64,000 nucleotides of DNA from contig JAMOAY010000013.1 of the NCBI GenBank assembly GCA_039908525.1, forward strand, positions 28,939 to 92,938, written 5' to 3'. Under the pieces are notes generated by a model, which saw only the letters and a program-made list of their open reading frames with translations, made no database searches and was not told where the DNA came from. This document shows positions 26,597 to 35,329 of this stretch, piece by piece; position 1 is the first letter of the stretch; each line of letters begins with the position of its first letter. The DNA comes from Magnetaquicoccus sp039908525. Its GTDB lineage: Bacteria; Pseudomonadota; Magnetococcia; Magnetococcales; Magnetaquicoccaceae. A program made the position numbers and the translations under genes.

Positions 26597-27372
26597 GCCT
26601 CCCTGCACACACGACCGGTGCTGCGGCGACCCCTTTGTTGGCGGTACGAGGGGTGGATGCCGGTTATGGCCCGATCCAGGCCTTGCATGACATCACCCTG
26701 GAGGTGTATGGCGGGGAGATCGTTACCCTGATCGGTGCCAACGGGGCGGGCAAGTCCAGTCTGCTGATGAGCATCTGCGGCAATCCGCCGCCCCAGGCCG
26801 GGCAGATCCTGTTTGCCGGGCAGGCGATCACCTCTCTGCCGACCCATCAAATTGCCCGCCTGGGGATTGCCCATGTGCCCGAGGGCCGGCGGATCTTTGC
26901 CCAGATGACGGTGGCAGAAAATCTGGCCATGGGCAGAATGGCAGCACCTTTACGTGCCCTCGCGGTGGCGGGCAGAGCGGAAGAGCAGGCTGCCCAGACG
27001 GTCCTGGCGCAGGTGTATGGCCTTCTGCCCCGCCTGCGGGAGCGGGCCGGGCAACGGGCCGGTACCCTGTCTGGCGGCGAGCAGCAGATGCTGGCCATTG
27101 GACGGGCCTTGATGGCCCAGCCCCGCCTGTTGCTGCTGGACGAACCCAGTCTGGGCCTGGCTCCGCAGATGATGAGCCGCATCTTTGCCACCCTGCGGGA
27201 GATTGCCCGGAACGGCACCACCATCTTTCTGGTGGAGCAGAATGCCAACCAGGCCCTGCAGTTGGCGGATCGGGGCTATGTGTTGGTGAATGGTCGTATC
27301 ACCTTGACCGGTACCGGCGCGGAGCTGTTGGCCAGTCCGGCCATACGCCAGGCCTATCTGGGGGGGCATTAG
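26593..27372 (+). CDS. livF: Branched-chain amino acid ABC transporter ATPase LivF
   Basis: 259 residues. Walker A GANGAGKSS, the VPEGRRIFAQMTV segment specific to LivF, the LSGGEQQM signature and Walker B LLLLDEPSLGLAP. It overlaps livG by four bases and ends the operon; a REP-like element lies just after the stop. Confidence 0.94.
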   Translation: MSLPAHTTGAAATPLLAVRGVDAGYGPIQALHDITLEVYGGEIVTLIGANGAGKSSLLMSICGNPPPQAGQILFAGQAITSLPTHQIARLGIAHVPEGRRIFAQMTVAENLAMGRMAAPLRALAVAGRAEEQAAQTVLAQVYGLLPRLRERAGQRAGTLSGGEQQMLAIGRALMAQPRLLLLDEPSLGLAPQMMSRIFATLREIARNGTTIFLVEQNANQALQLADRGYVLVNGRITLTGTGAELLASPAIRQAYLGGH

Positions 27373-27396
27373 GGTGTGTTGACGTTCAAAATTTTT

Positions 27397-27490
27397 TGCC
27401 GGGGTCCGGGGGCCGTCACGGCCCCCGGTGGGTGTCCAGAGGGCAAAGCCCTCTGGTGGGGCACGGGGCGAAGCCCCGAAACCAAGGCCT
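27397..27490. repeat. REP-like triple-hairpin intergenic element, diverged copy C
   Basis: The same three-hairpin plan as copies A and B but with changed stems that still pair: 27406-27428 (11 bp), 27436-27456 (9 bp, CCAGAGGGC with AAA loop) and 27464-27478 (6 bp, GAA loop). It follows livF. Confidence 0.8.
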
Positions 27491-27558
27491 GTTCGATGGG
27501 TTCCCGCACGGGGTGCGCTGCAAGCCAATTAAAATTTTTTTGATGCAGATAAAAAAAC

Positions 27559-28038
27559 ATGGTAGCCTGCGAGAGGAGATGGACGGGACGTTTGGCCCTG
27601 GAGGTGGCCACCCTGATGGGGGCCGGTCGGTTGCCCAAGGCGCCGGGTACCTGGGGCACGGCGGTGACCATGCCCTTCTGCTGGTGGGCGCAGCAGGGGG
27701 GCGTGGGCGTGCAGGTGGGCGTTTTATTGTTGGTGCTGGGGGTGGGAACCTGGGCAACTGCAGTGGCCTGCCGCTTTTACGGCCGTTCGGATCCGCCCCA
27801 GGTGGTGGTGGACGAAGCGGCCGGGGTGATGGTGGCCATGCTGGCTGCCCCGGAGGGGTGGTTCTGGCTTCTGGTCGGTTTTGTTTTGTTTCGTCTGTTT
27901 GATATCTGGAAACCTTGGCCGGTGAATTGGTTGGATCGGAAAGTGCCCTCTCCCTGGGGGGTGATGGTCGACGATCTGGCCGCCGGTGTGTACGCGGGCG
28001 TCTGTATAATGGTTCTAGCCAGGATAAGTATGCCATGA
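27559..28038 (+). CDS. pgpA: Phosphatidylglycerophosphatase A
   Basis: 159 residues with four membrane segments. GRLPKAPGTWGT near the N-terminus, VVVDEAAG (metal-binding D/E), FRLFDIWKPWP and SPWGVMVDDLAAG are the conserved PgpA blocks. It dephosphorylates phosphatidylglycerol phosphate in the inner membrane. The stop overlaps the cinA-like ATG by four bases, an arrangement seen in other proteobacteria. Confidence 0.92.
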   Translation: MVACERRWTGRLALEVATLMGAGRLPKAPGTWGTAVTMPFCWWAQQGGVGVQVGVLLLVLGVGTWATAVACRFYGRSDPPQVVVDEAAGVMVAMLAAPEGWFWLLVGFVLFRLFDIWKPWPVNWLDRKVPSPWGVMVDDLAAGVYAGVCIMVLARISMP

Positions 28039-29189
28039 AATGCTTGTTGATCATGCCTCGATGGAGCGAGCAGGAGTCGCTGTTTCCTCCATCCGGTCGA
28101 CCCTATCTGGATCTTCAGTTGCAGTGTCTGGGGTTTGCAGAGATGGGTTTTTCCGAATTGGAACCGGATGCACCGTTCGATCCGACCCGGGTTTCCGAGG
28201 AGTATCAGCTCATTCTGGTACAGGGTTCGACAGAGCCCGGCAACCGTCTGCGTCGTTCCCTGTTGTCCAATCTGGGACTCTCCCTGGGGTTGGATAACGA
28301 CGAGTCGGACCGGCTGCGGGTGATGGGGGCCCGACCGTTGTACGATGCGGAGGGGGTGCCGGCCGGGTTTGCCATCAAGCGCCGGGGGCGCATGGTGGTC
28401 TACTGCGAACAGGGCATCTGGAGCCTGCGCCGTGAGCTGGTGGCGGCGGTGCGGGAATTCCTCGAGGATGGGGGACGGGACGGGCAAGGGGGCGCACGAC
28501 GGGGCTCCTACCGCTCCTGCTGGATGGTGGAGGGTTCCGCCGAGGATATGGACTGGTCCACCCTTCCCGAGGAGAAGGAGCTGGGGTTGTGCCGGACCCG
28601 GGTGTTGCCCAATGGCGACACGGCGGTGTTGATCCCGGCCCACATGGGCGCGGAGTTCAAGGGGCGCCTGCAGGAACGCCTCGGTGAACGGTTGTACGCC
28701 AAATCGCCACGCCCCCTGGAACTGTTGCTGGGCAAACAGTTGCGGGATGCCGAGAGCTCCGTGGCGGTGGCGGAGTCCTGCACCGGTGGTCTGATCACGG
28801 CCCGTCTTTCGGCAGTACCAGGCAGCAGTGCCTACCTGTCGACCGGATATGTCACCTATGCCAACGTGGCCAAAACCCAGGCGCTGGACATCAACGCTGT
28901 CCTCATCGAACGGTGTGGCGCGGTGAGTCCCGAGGTGGCCGTGGCCATGGCGCGGGGCGCCCTGCGCAACAGCGGGGCCCAACTGGCGGTCTCGGCCACC
29001 GGCATTGCCGGCCCGGCCGGCGGCAGCGAAGAGAAGCCGGTGGGCACGGTTTTTCTGGCGGCGGTCTCTGCCCAGGGCGATGTGATGGAGCAGCATGCCC
29101 TGTACCGGGGAAACCGGGACCGGGTGCGCTACCAGACCAGCCAGACCGCCCTCCACCTGCTGCGTCGCCTGTTGCGACGCCAACAGTGA
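28035..29189 (+). CDS. CinA-family protein with a divergent N-terminal half
   Basis: 384 residues from the ATG at 28035. Residues about 225-384 are a clear CinA C-terminal (PncC nicotinamide-nucleotide amidase) domain: SVAVAESCTGGLI, TYANVAKTQAL, GAVSPEVAVAMA, SATGIAGPAGG and KPVGTVF. The first about 220 residues occupy the place of the MoCF/COG1058 domain but keep only hints of it (GVPAGFAIKRRGRMVVY, then a P-x-E-like position). The catalytic features of that half are not seen. Likely role: deamidation of NMN, with the first half degenerate or repurposed. Confidence 0.75.
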   Translation: MKCLLIMPRWSEQESLFPPSGRPYLDLQLQCLGFAEMGFSELEPDAPFDPTRVSEEYQLILVQGSTEPGNRLRRSLLSNLGLSLGLDNDESDRLRVMGARPLYDAEGVPAGFAIKRRGRMVVYCEQGIWSLRRELVAAVREFLEDGGRDGQGGARRGSYRSCWMVEGSAEDMDWSTLPEEKELGLCRTRVLPNGDTAVLIPAHMGAEFKGRLQERLGERLYAKSPRPLELLLGKQLRDAESSVAVAESCTGGLITARLSAVPGSSAYLSTGYVTYANVAKTQALDINAVLIERCGAVSPEVAVAMARGALRNSGAQLAVSATGIAGPAGGSEEKPVGTVFLAAVSAQGDVMEQHALYRGNRDRVRYQTSQTALHLLRRLLRRQQ

Positions 29190-29521
29190 CAGCGATCCTG
29201 GCGATTCGCCGCAGGCCCGCTGGCGCCGCCAGCTGGCCTGCGGGAAGCCAACCGTTATGGCCGAGGGTCACCGGTACGGGATTTGTTGCCCTTCCAGCTG
29301 TCCGCTGCGCGTATTCGGCATCGAGCCCGGAAACCGACCTTGACTGCCGTGCTGCACCGTCAGACTTCGCCGAACGGGGTTCCCTTTAAGTTCTGTATCG
29401 GTTCATTCGGTCATGCAGATGAGGGAAGCAAATTTTATACCGGTCTTTTTTTATCCTCTGCAGGGGCCTTCGTTCGTTCGCCCGTGGCAGGGTTCTGTCT
29501 TGTGGGAGTTCTGTTGCGATC
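29190..29521. other. Intergenic region with a large hairpin after cinA
   Basis: 332 bases without a credible gene. Positions 29210-29242 form an 8-bp outer stem (CGCAGGCC/GGCCTGCG) and a 7-bp inner stem (GCTGGCG/CGCCAGC) separated by one mismatch. No T run follows. The rest has no feature I can support; a promoter for the downstream efflux operon probably lies in it. Confidence 0.5.
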
Positions 29522-30688
29522 ATGTCTCGCCGACTTGTTGCGCTGGTGGTGTTGGGGTGTGTAGCGGGCATGCTTTTTGGGTTGTCATGGCGGGGGGTTG
29601 TTGACTGGCCGGGTTCCTGGCGCGCCCTTTGGGGGGGCCGGGGCGAAGCTGCCCCGACGGCTGGCAAGGCGAGCGTTTCCATACCGGTGAAGGTGGTGAC
29701 CCTGCTCCCCCGCACCTTTCCTGTGCTGCTGGAGACCATGGGTCTGATGGAGGCGACCGCCACGGTGACCGTCAAATCCCGGATGGATGGCCAGCTGCTC
29801 AAGGTCTGGTTCGAAGAGGGGAGCAGGGTTCAGCAGGGGCAGCGCCTTTTCACGCTGGATGACCGCACCCTTGTCGCGCAGGTGCGGCAGGCGGAGGCCA
29901 ACCTGGCCAAGGATCGGGCCCAGCGGGACAAGGCCCGTCTGGATCTCAAACGCTATACCGAACTGGCGAAACAGGATGTCGCCTCCAAGGGACAGTGGGA
30001 GGGTTACCAGGCGGCCGTGGCGGCTTGGGAGGCCAGCGTGGAAGCCGATCAGGCGCAGCTGGATCAGGCCCGTCTGCTGCTTGAATGGACCCGCATCGAC
30101 TCCCCTCTGGACGGGTTGGCGGGCGCCCTGCTGCTCCATCCCGGCAATACCCTCAAAAACAACGAGACCGGGCTGGTGGTGATCCACCAGATCCAGCCGA
30201 TGGATGTCAAATTTTCTGTCGCGGAAAAATATCTGACTCCTTTGCGTCAGCGGTTGCAGGCGGGCAGCGTTCCGGTGGCCATTCGTTTGCCGGAAGGGGA
30301 ACAGGCGGTGGAGGAGGGGCATCTCTCCTTTCTCAACCATGCGGTGGACGCCGCCACGGGCACCCTGCAGGTCAAGGCCCGCACGGCCAATCGGCAGGGT
30401 GTGTTGCTGCCTGGTCAGTATGTGCGGGTTGCCATCACCTTGCAGGAGCTGGAACAGAGTCTGGTGGTTCCTTCCGAAGCGGTGCAGATGGGTCAGAACG
30501 GGTTGTTTGTGTTCGTTGTCGGCGCAGACGAGACGGCCCTCAACCGCCCGGTCAAGGTGTTGGCGGCCCACAAAGGGGAGTCGGCCATCTCGGGTGCGTT
30601 GCAGGCGGGCGACCGGGTGGTGGTCGATGGACAGGTGCGGCTCTCTGTGGGCGCCAGGCTGGCCATCCGGGAGAGCAGTGGGCCATGA
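29522..30688 (+). CDS. RND efflux periplasmic adaptor (membrane fusion protein)
   Basis: 388 residues. One N-terminal membrane anchor (about residues 5-25), then the MdtA-type order: lipoyl half-motif with SRMDGQLLKVWFEEGSRVQQGQ, an alpha hairpin (AQVRQAEANLAKDRAQRD), the second lipoyl half TRIDSPLDG, and a beta-barrel ending VVVDGQVRL. It links the RND pump to an outer membrane channel. The 3' end overlaps the pump gene by four bases. Confidence 0.88.
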   Translation: MSRRLVALVVLGCVAGMLFGLSWRGVVDWPGSWRALWGGRGEAAPTAGKASVSIPVKVVTLLPRTFPVLLETMGLMEATATVTVKSRMDGQLLKVWFEEGSRVQQGQRLFTLDDRTLVAQVRQAEANLAKDRAQRDKARLDLKRYTELAKQDVASKGQWEGYQAAVAAWEASVEADQAQLDQARLLLEWTRIDSPLDGLAGALLLHPGNTLKNNETGLVVIHQIQPMDVKFSVAEKYLTPLRQRLQAGSVPVAIRLPEGEQAVEEGHLSFLNHAVDAATGTLQVKARTANRQGVLLPGQYVRVAITLQELEQSLVVPSEAVQMGQNGLFVFVVGADETALNRPVKVLAAHKGESAISGALQAGDRVVVDGQVRLSVGARLAIRESSGP

Positions 30689-33600
30689 ACCTGCCAGAGC
30701 TGTGTATTCACCGTCCGGTGATGACCACCCTGGTGATGCTGGGGCTGTTTTTTTTTGGGGTGATCGCCTACCGTGCCTTGCCGATGAGCGAACTGCCCAC
30801 GGTGGATTTTCCCACCCTGCAGGTGAGCGCCGATTTTCCGGGTGCCAGCCCGGAGACGATGGCGACTGCGGTGGCAACACCGTTGGAGGCCCAATTTTCC
30901 GGGATTGCCGGTCTGGACTCCATGACCTCGGTCAGTGCCCAGGGCTCCACCCGTATCACGCTGCAATTTCTCCTGGACCGCAACATTGACGCGGCTGCCC
31001 AGGATGTGCAGTCCGCCATTGCCGCAGCCATGCGCAACCTGCCGCCGGAGATGAACAATCCCCCCTCGTTTCGCAAGACCAATCCGGCGGATCTGCCCAT
31101 CTTCTATGTGGCCATGTACTCCCTGACCCTGCCACTCTCCACCGTCAATGAATTTGCCGAGACCCAACTGGGCCAACGTCTCTCCACCATACCGGGGGTC
31201 GCCCAGGTCCAGGTGTTTGGCTCCCAGAAATACGCAGTACGCATCCGCGCCCAACCCGAACGTCTGGCGGCCATGGGATTGTCGTTGATGGATGTGCAGA
31301 AGGCGGTGCAAGGGGCCAATGCCAATCAGCCGACAGGCGCCCTGAACGGACCGGTGCGGGCCATGACGGTCAAGGCCGATGGCAAACTGGAAAACGCCGC
31401 AGCCTATCTGCCGGTGGTGGTTGGCTATCGGAACGGCTCCCCCATCCGTCTGCAAGAGGTGGCCGAGGTGATCGATGGGGTGGAGAATGACAGGGTGGCG
31501 GGCTGGTACCGTTCCCACCGGGGTATCGTCCTGGCCGTCCAGCGTCAACCCGGCAGCAATGCGGTGGCGACCGTGGATGCGATCAAAAAAATGTTGCCTG
31601 CTTTCATGAGCTCTCTGCCCCCCTCCATCCGGTTGGAGGTGTTGTATGATCGTACCGTCTCCATCCGGGCCTCGGTCGAGGATGTGCAGTTTTCCCTGCT
31701 GTTGGCGGCGGGACTGGTGGTGTTGGTCATTTTCTTGTTTCTGCGCAACATGACCGCCACCCTGGTGCCGGGCCTGGCGATGCTGCTTTCCGTGGTGGGA
31801 ACCTTTGCCGCCATGCAACTGCTGGGTTTCAGCCTGAACAATCTCTCCCTGTTGGCGCTGACCCTGTCGGTGGGTTTTGTGGTGGATGATGCCATCGTCA
31901 TGTTGGAGAACATCACCCGTCACCTGGAGCAGGGAGAATCCCCCTGGCAGGCGGCTCTCCAGGGTTCCCGCGAGATCGGTTTTACCATCATCTCCATGAC
32001 CTTGTCGCTGGTGGCGGTCTTCATTCCCCTGTTGTTCATGGGCGGGATCATGGGCCGCCTGCTGCATGAGTTTGCCGTCACCATTTGCGTGGCCATTCTG
32101 ATCTCCGGGCTGGTCTCGTTGAGCCTGACACCGATGCTCTGCAGTCGTCTGCTCCGCCATGCCCCGCCCGTGCAGCCTGCGGGTACACCGCGCACGCTGG
32201 CGCTCTTCGTGCGGCAGGCCATCGGCCATCTTTTTCTCGGTTTGGAACGGGGCTTCGAACGGTTGCTGAGAGCTTACGAGCGCACCCTGCAGTTTGCCCT
32301 GCGTCATCGGCGGGGGGTGGTGGTCTCGCTGCTGTTGACGATGGCGGGCACCGTTTATCTTTATCTGCTGTTGCCCAGGGATTTTATCCCCACCGGGGAT
32401 GCCAGCCAGATCATCATTTTCACCGAAGGGCCGGAGGATGCCTCGTTTGCCTACATGGTGGCGCATCAGCGGGCGGTGGCGGCCATGGTGGAGCAGGAGC
32501 CGGCCATGCAGGCCTACATGTCCTTTGTCGGTCCGGGAGGCCCCAAATCGACCGGCAACTCCGGGCGTCTTTTCATGCGTCTCAAACCCCTGGGGGAGCG
32601 GCAACGGGGAGCAGAGGCGATCATGCGGGATCTGCGTCAGAAATTGACATCTGTCACCGGGCTTAAAGCCTTTTTGCAGATGCCGCCCCCCATCCGCATC
32701 GGCGGGCAGTTGACCTCGGCCCAGTATCAATACGCCTTGCAGCACACCGATCTGGAGCAGCTCTACACATGGACCGACCGTTTCATGGCGGAGCTGAAAA
32801 AGCAGCCGGGGGTGCAGGATGTGACCAGCAATCTGTCCAGGAACAGCCCCACCCTGATGGTGCGCATCGACCGGGACCGCTGCAGCGCCCTGGGGGTGAG
32901 CGTGGCCCAGCTTGAGGAGATCCTGGGGGCAGCCTTCGGATCCCGGCAGATCTCCACCATCTACGGGGCTGCCAATCAATATGCCGTCATTCTGGAGGTG
33001 GCCCGTGATGCGCAGAACCACCCGGAGGATATCGCTCGCCTTTATGTGCGCGGCAGCGGTGATGCCTTGATTCCCCTTTCCGCCCTGGTGACCGTCGAGC
33101 AGAAACGGGATACCCTCACCGTCAACCATTTGGGGCAGATGCCTGCGGCCACCCTCTCTTTCAATCTGGCGCCCGGTTATGCCCTCAGCCATGCCGTCGA
33201 CTACATCCGCCAGGTGTATGAAACCTTGCAGCCCCCCATCGCCCTGACAGGCAGTCTGCAGGGGGCCGCCCAGGCCTTTGAGTCCTCCTGGCAGGGGATG
33301 GGCCAGTTGTTGCTGATTGCCTTGATGGTGGTGTATGGCGTTTTAGGCATCCTGTATGAAAGTTTTCGCCATCCGCTGACCATCCTGTCCGGTTTGCCCT
33401 CGGCGGGGATCGGTGCTCTGTTCACCTTGTGGCTCTTCAAGGTGGACCTGAGCTTCTACGCCTTTGTCGGGGTGATCCTGTTGGTGGGCATTGTCAAGAA
33501 GAACGCCATCATGATGATCGATTTTGCGTTGGAGTTGCAGCGGCAGCACGCGATGCCGGCCGAGCAGGCCATCGTCCAGGCCTGTTTGATCCGTTTCAGA

Positions 33601-33825
33601 CCCATCATGATGACCACCCTGGCCGCTCTGATGGGCACCCTGCCCATTGCCGTCAGCGGTGGTGTGGGTGCAGAGGCCCGGCAACCGCTTGGTCTGGCCG
33701 TGGTGGGTGGGTTGCTGTTGTCCCAGTTTTTGACCTTGTATCTGACGCCGGTCATCTATCTGTATCTGGAAAGGTGGCGAGGTGATCAGAGTTCTGTGCA
33801 AGAAAAGGGGGAAGTGCGCGCGTGA
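30685..33825 (+). CDS. RND multidrug efflux pump, HAE1/MdtB-type permease
   Basis: 1046 residues from the ATG at 30685, which overlaps the adaptor stop by ATGA. The longer open frame upstream lies out of phase within the adaptor gene. The pattern is that of RND transporters: SADFPGASPETMA, a TM4 proton-relay pair Asp401-Asp402 in FVVDDAIVMLEN, and a matching second-half GIVKKNAIMMIDF. About 12 membrane helices with two large periplasmic loops. It exports hydrophobic drugs, detergents or metabolites; the substrate is unknown. No TolC partner is adjacent; the one at 51063 belongs to the type I system. Confidence 0.9.
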   Translation: MNLPELCIHRPVMTTLVMLGLFFFGVIAYRALPMSELPTVDFPTLQVSADFPGASPETMATAVATPLEAQFSGIAGLDSMTSVSAQGSTRITLQFLLDRNIDAAAQDVQSAIAAAMRNLPPEMNNPPSFRKTNPADLPIFYVAMYSLTLPLSTVNEFAETQLGQRLSTIPGVAQVQVFGSQKYAVRIRAQPERLAAMGLSLMDVQKAVQGANANQPTGALNGPVRAMTVKADGKLENAAAYLPVVVGYRNGSPIRLQEVAEVIDGVENDRVAGWYRSHRGIVLAVQRQPGSNAVATVDAIKKMLPAFMSSLPPSIRLEVLYDRTVSIRASVEDVQFSLLLAAGLVVLVIFLFLRNMTATLVPGLAMLLSVVGTFAAMQLLGFSLNNLSLLALTLSVGFVVDDAIVMLENITRHLEQGESPWQAALQGSREIGFTIISMTLSLVAVFIPLLFMGGIMGRLLHEFAVTICVAILISGLVSLSLTPMLCSRLLRHAPPVQPAGTPRTLALFVRQAIGHLFLGLERGFERLLRAYERTLQFALRHRRGVVVSLLLTMAGTVYLYLLLPRDFIPTGDASQIIIFTEGPEDASFAYMVAHQRAVAAMVEQEPAMQAYMSFVGPGGPKSTGNSGRLFMRLKPLGERQRGAEAIMRDLRQKLTSVTGLKAFLQMPPPIRIGGQLTSAQYQYALQHTDLEQLYTWTDRFMAELKKQPGVQDVTSNLSRNSPTLMVRIDRDRCSALGVSVAQLEEILGAAFGSRQISTIYGAANQYAVILEVARDAQNHPEDIARLYVRGSGDALIPLSALVTVEQKRDTLTVNHLGQMPAATLSFNLAPGYALSHAVDYIRQVYETLQPPIALTGSLQGAAQAFESSWQGMGQLLLIALMVVYGVLGILYESFRHPLTILSGLPSAGIGALFTLWLFKVDLSFYAFVGVILLVGIVKKNAIMMIDFALELQRQHAMPAEQAIVQACLIRFRPIMMTTLAALMGTLPIAVSGGVGAEARQPLGLAVVGGLLLSQFLTLYLTPVIYLYLERWRGDQSSVQEKGEVRA

Positions 33826-34103
33826 GCATGGAGAACCAAGCGGAAGCCATCTCAGACGCCATCCAGGATGCGCACGCCACCCAGCCTGCAGATCTGGCAA
33901 CCAAGAGAGACCTGAAGGATCTCGAATATCGGATGACCATTCGGATGGGTCTGATGTTGGTGACGGTGGCTGGTATGCTTTTCACCGCTCTACGTTACTT
34001 TCCGCCATCTTTCCCGGCCTACTACTACCAACCTTCCACCCAGGAGATGCGCCAGCCAGTCCCCGCGCTCCCGGTTCCGCCTTCACCACCTGCGCACGGA
34101 TAG
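33822..34103 (+). CDS. Small protein with coiled coil and one membrane helix
   Basis: 93 residues from a GTG at 33822, which overlaps the RND stop by four bases; an ATG at 33828 is possible. ATKRDLKDLEYRM is a coiled-coil segment leading into one membrane helix (GLMLVTVAGMLFTALRYF), a layout seen in DUF1640-like proteins. The tail is Pro-rich. Coupling to the pump gene suggests a co-expressed accessory protein. Unproven. Confidence 0.55.
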   Translation: MSMENQAEAISDAIQDAHATQPADLATKRDLKDLEYRMTIRMGLMLVTVAGMLFTALRYFPPSFPAYYYQPSTQEMRQPVPALPVPPSPPAHG

Positions 34104-34504
34104 CCGATGCGGATGGGCAGAGTCCACGCGGCGTGCTGCTTGACAGTGGCAATTATATTTATTTTACGACATTTTTCAAGCTGTCTGCGGCTCTCCCCAG
34201 ACCTGGTAAAATTTTGTTTTGGATTGCCAAGTATTCTTAATATGATGTTTATCAAACTTTTTGTATTGACACTACGGTGTTTATGATCTATTTGTACTCA
34301 CCAAGGACAGCCAGGTGGCTGAATCTCCGTGGCGTCAACGGAAGAGATTCTTGTCGCCAACCGGGGTAAAGAGACCTGGGCTGCCTTGTGGGGGATCTGT
34401 CCAGGTTCATGACTGTTTCCGTGGTTGGTTGGCGTCGTAGTCGGTGTGCGATTGTTCTTTGTTGGGATGTGAAAAAAATAACCATATTTATAGGATAAAT
34501 CCTG
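34104..34504. other. AT-richer intergenic region
   Basis: 401 bases with no credible gene on either strand, clearly richer in A and T than the flanks. A short AT-rich run just upstream of the 34505 ATG (around 34484-34499) could hold a -10, and AGGAT there could be a ribosome-binding site. Nothing else can be supported. Confidence 0.4.
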
Positions 34505-35314
34505 ATGAGATACCGAAAATTTACCGATGTGGTGCGCGCCATCGTGATCTGTTCGGTGTGGGCTTTGTTCATGTTGCAGAGTGCCTGCGCGGTCAGGGGT
34601 GGTCAGGAGGTGCATGTGGGCCAGGTCGACCAGAAGGTGCGCGAGGAGGCGCGACATCCTGGATTTCTCCGCTCGGAGCCCTATCAGGCAATACCCAGTG
34701 ATCACGGTGCCTACCAAGAACCGACGCCAACCCCGCCCTGTTACTTTGACTTTGATGCCAGCCATCAGGGCAGTTTTGCAAGCCAGTTGTTTCAGGTCAA
34801 GGTGCATAGGTACTACGATGTCGTGCTGGCGTTCCTCCACGCCTTTGGTGGGGAAGACAGTCAGAAACTGGCGGAGTTAATGAATGCGAATGTCAGGGTG
34901 TTTACCCGCGAGACGGCCGATTCGGACAACCCCGTGGAGGTTACCAAGGATTATTTGGCCAAGCATGTCGGGGGCACTCTGACTGAAATGTATAAGGCAG
35001 AAACGCGTGCTCTTGCTTCCGGCGAGTTTGTGAGAAGGCCGACCGAGTTTCGTGGGCAGATTCCCATCTGGCTGGAAGTATCCCAGGTGGATGAGGCAGG
35101 GCAGTCTACACCGATACTCAGTAAAACTGTACAAACCATTGGCATGGATGGCGGTGGCCAGTACGGATTTAAGAGGGAGATTGCAACCATCGCCCTCAGG
35201 CCTGGCCTGTATCGACTCCAGGCCAGATCGCTGCAGGACTCTCCCCTGTTTTTTGACAGACCCAGCAAGATAGGTGTCACCTATCACTATAATTTTCCCC
35301 CTTTAAAAGATTAG
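34505..35314 (+). CDS. Putative lipoprotein, DUF5625-like
   Basis: 269 residues. A signal peptide (VIVICSVWALFMLQSAC-like hydrophobic stretch) with Cys28 in SAC gives a near-lipobox. The C-terminal two-thirds resemble DUF5625 proteins as I recall them: F-x-V-K-x-H-R-Y-Y-x-x-x-L-x-F, a PIWLEVSQ segment, and a closing REIATIALRPGLYRLQARSL beta-rich pattern. DUF5625 proteins are envelope-exposed and of unknown role. It lies 15 bases before the large 35330 gene and probably shares its transcript. A link to that protein as partner or protector is inference. Confidence 0.6.
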   Translation: MRYRKFTDVVRAIVICSVWALFMLQSACAVRGGQEVHVGQVDQKVREEARHPGFLRSEPYQAIPSDHGAYQEPTPTPPCYFDFDASHQGSFASQLFQVKVHRYYDVVLAFLHAFGGEDSQKLAELMNANVRVFTRETADSDNPVEVTKDYLAKHVGGTLTEMYKAETRALASGEFVRRPTEFRGQIPIWLEVSQVDEAGQSTPILSKTVQTIGMDGGGQYGFKREIATIALRPGLYRLQARSLQDSPLFFDRPSKIGVTYHYNFPPLKD

Positions 35315-35329
35315 CGTCAGGAGGAAGCT

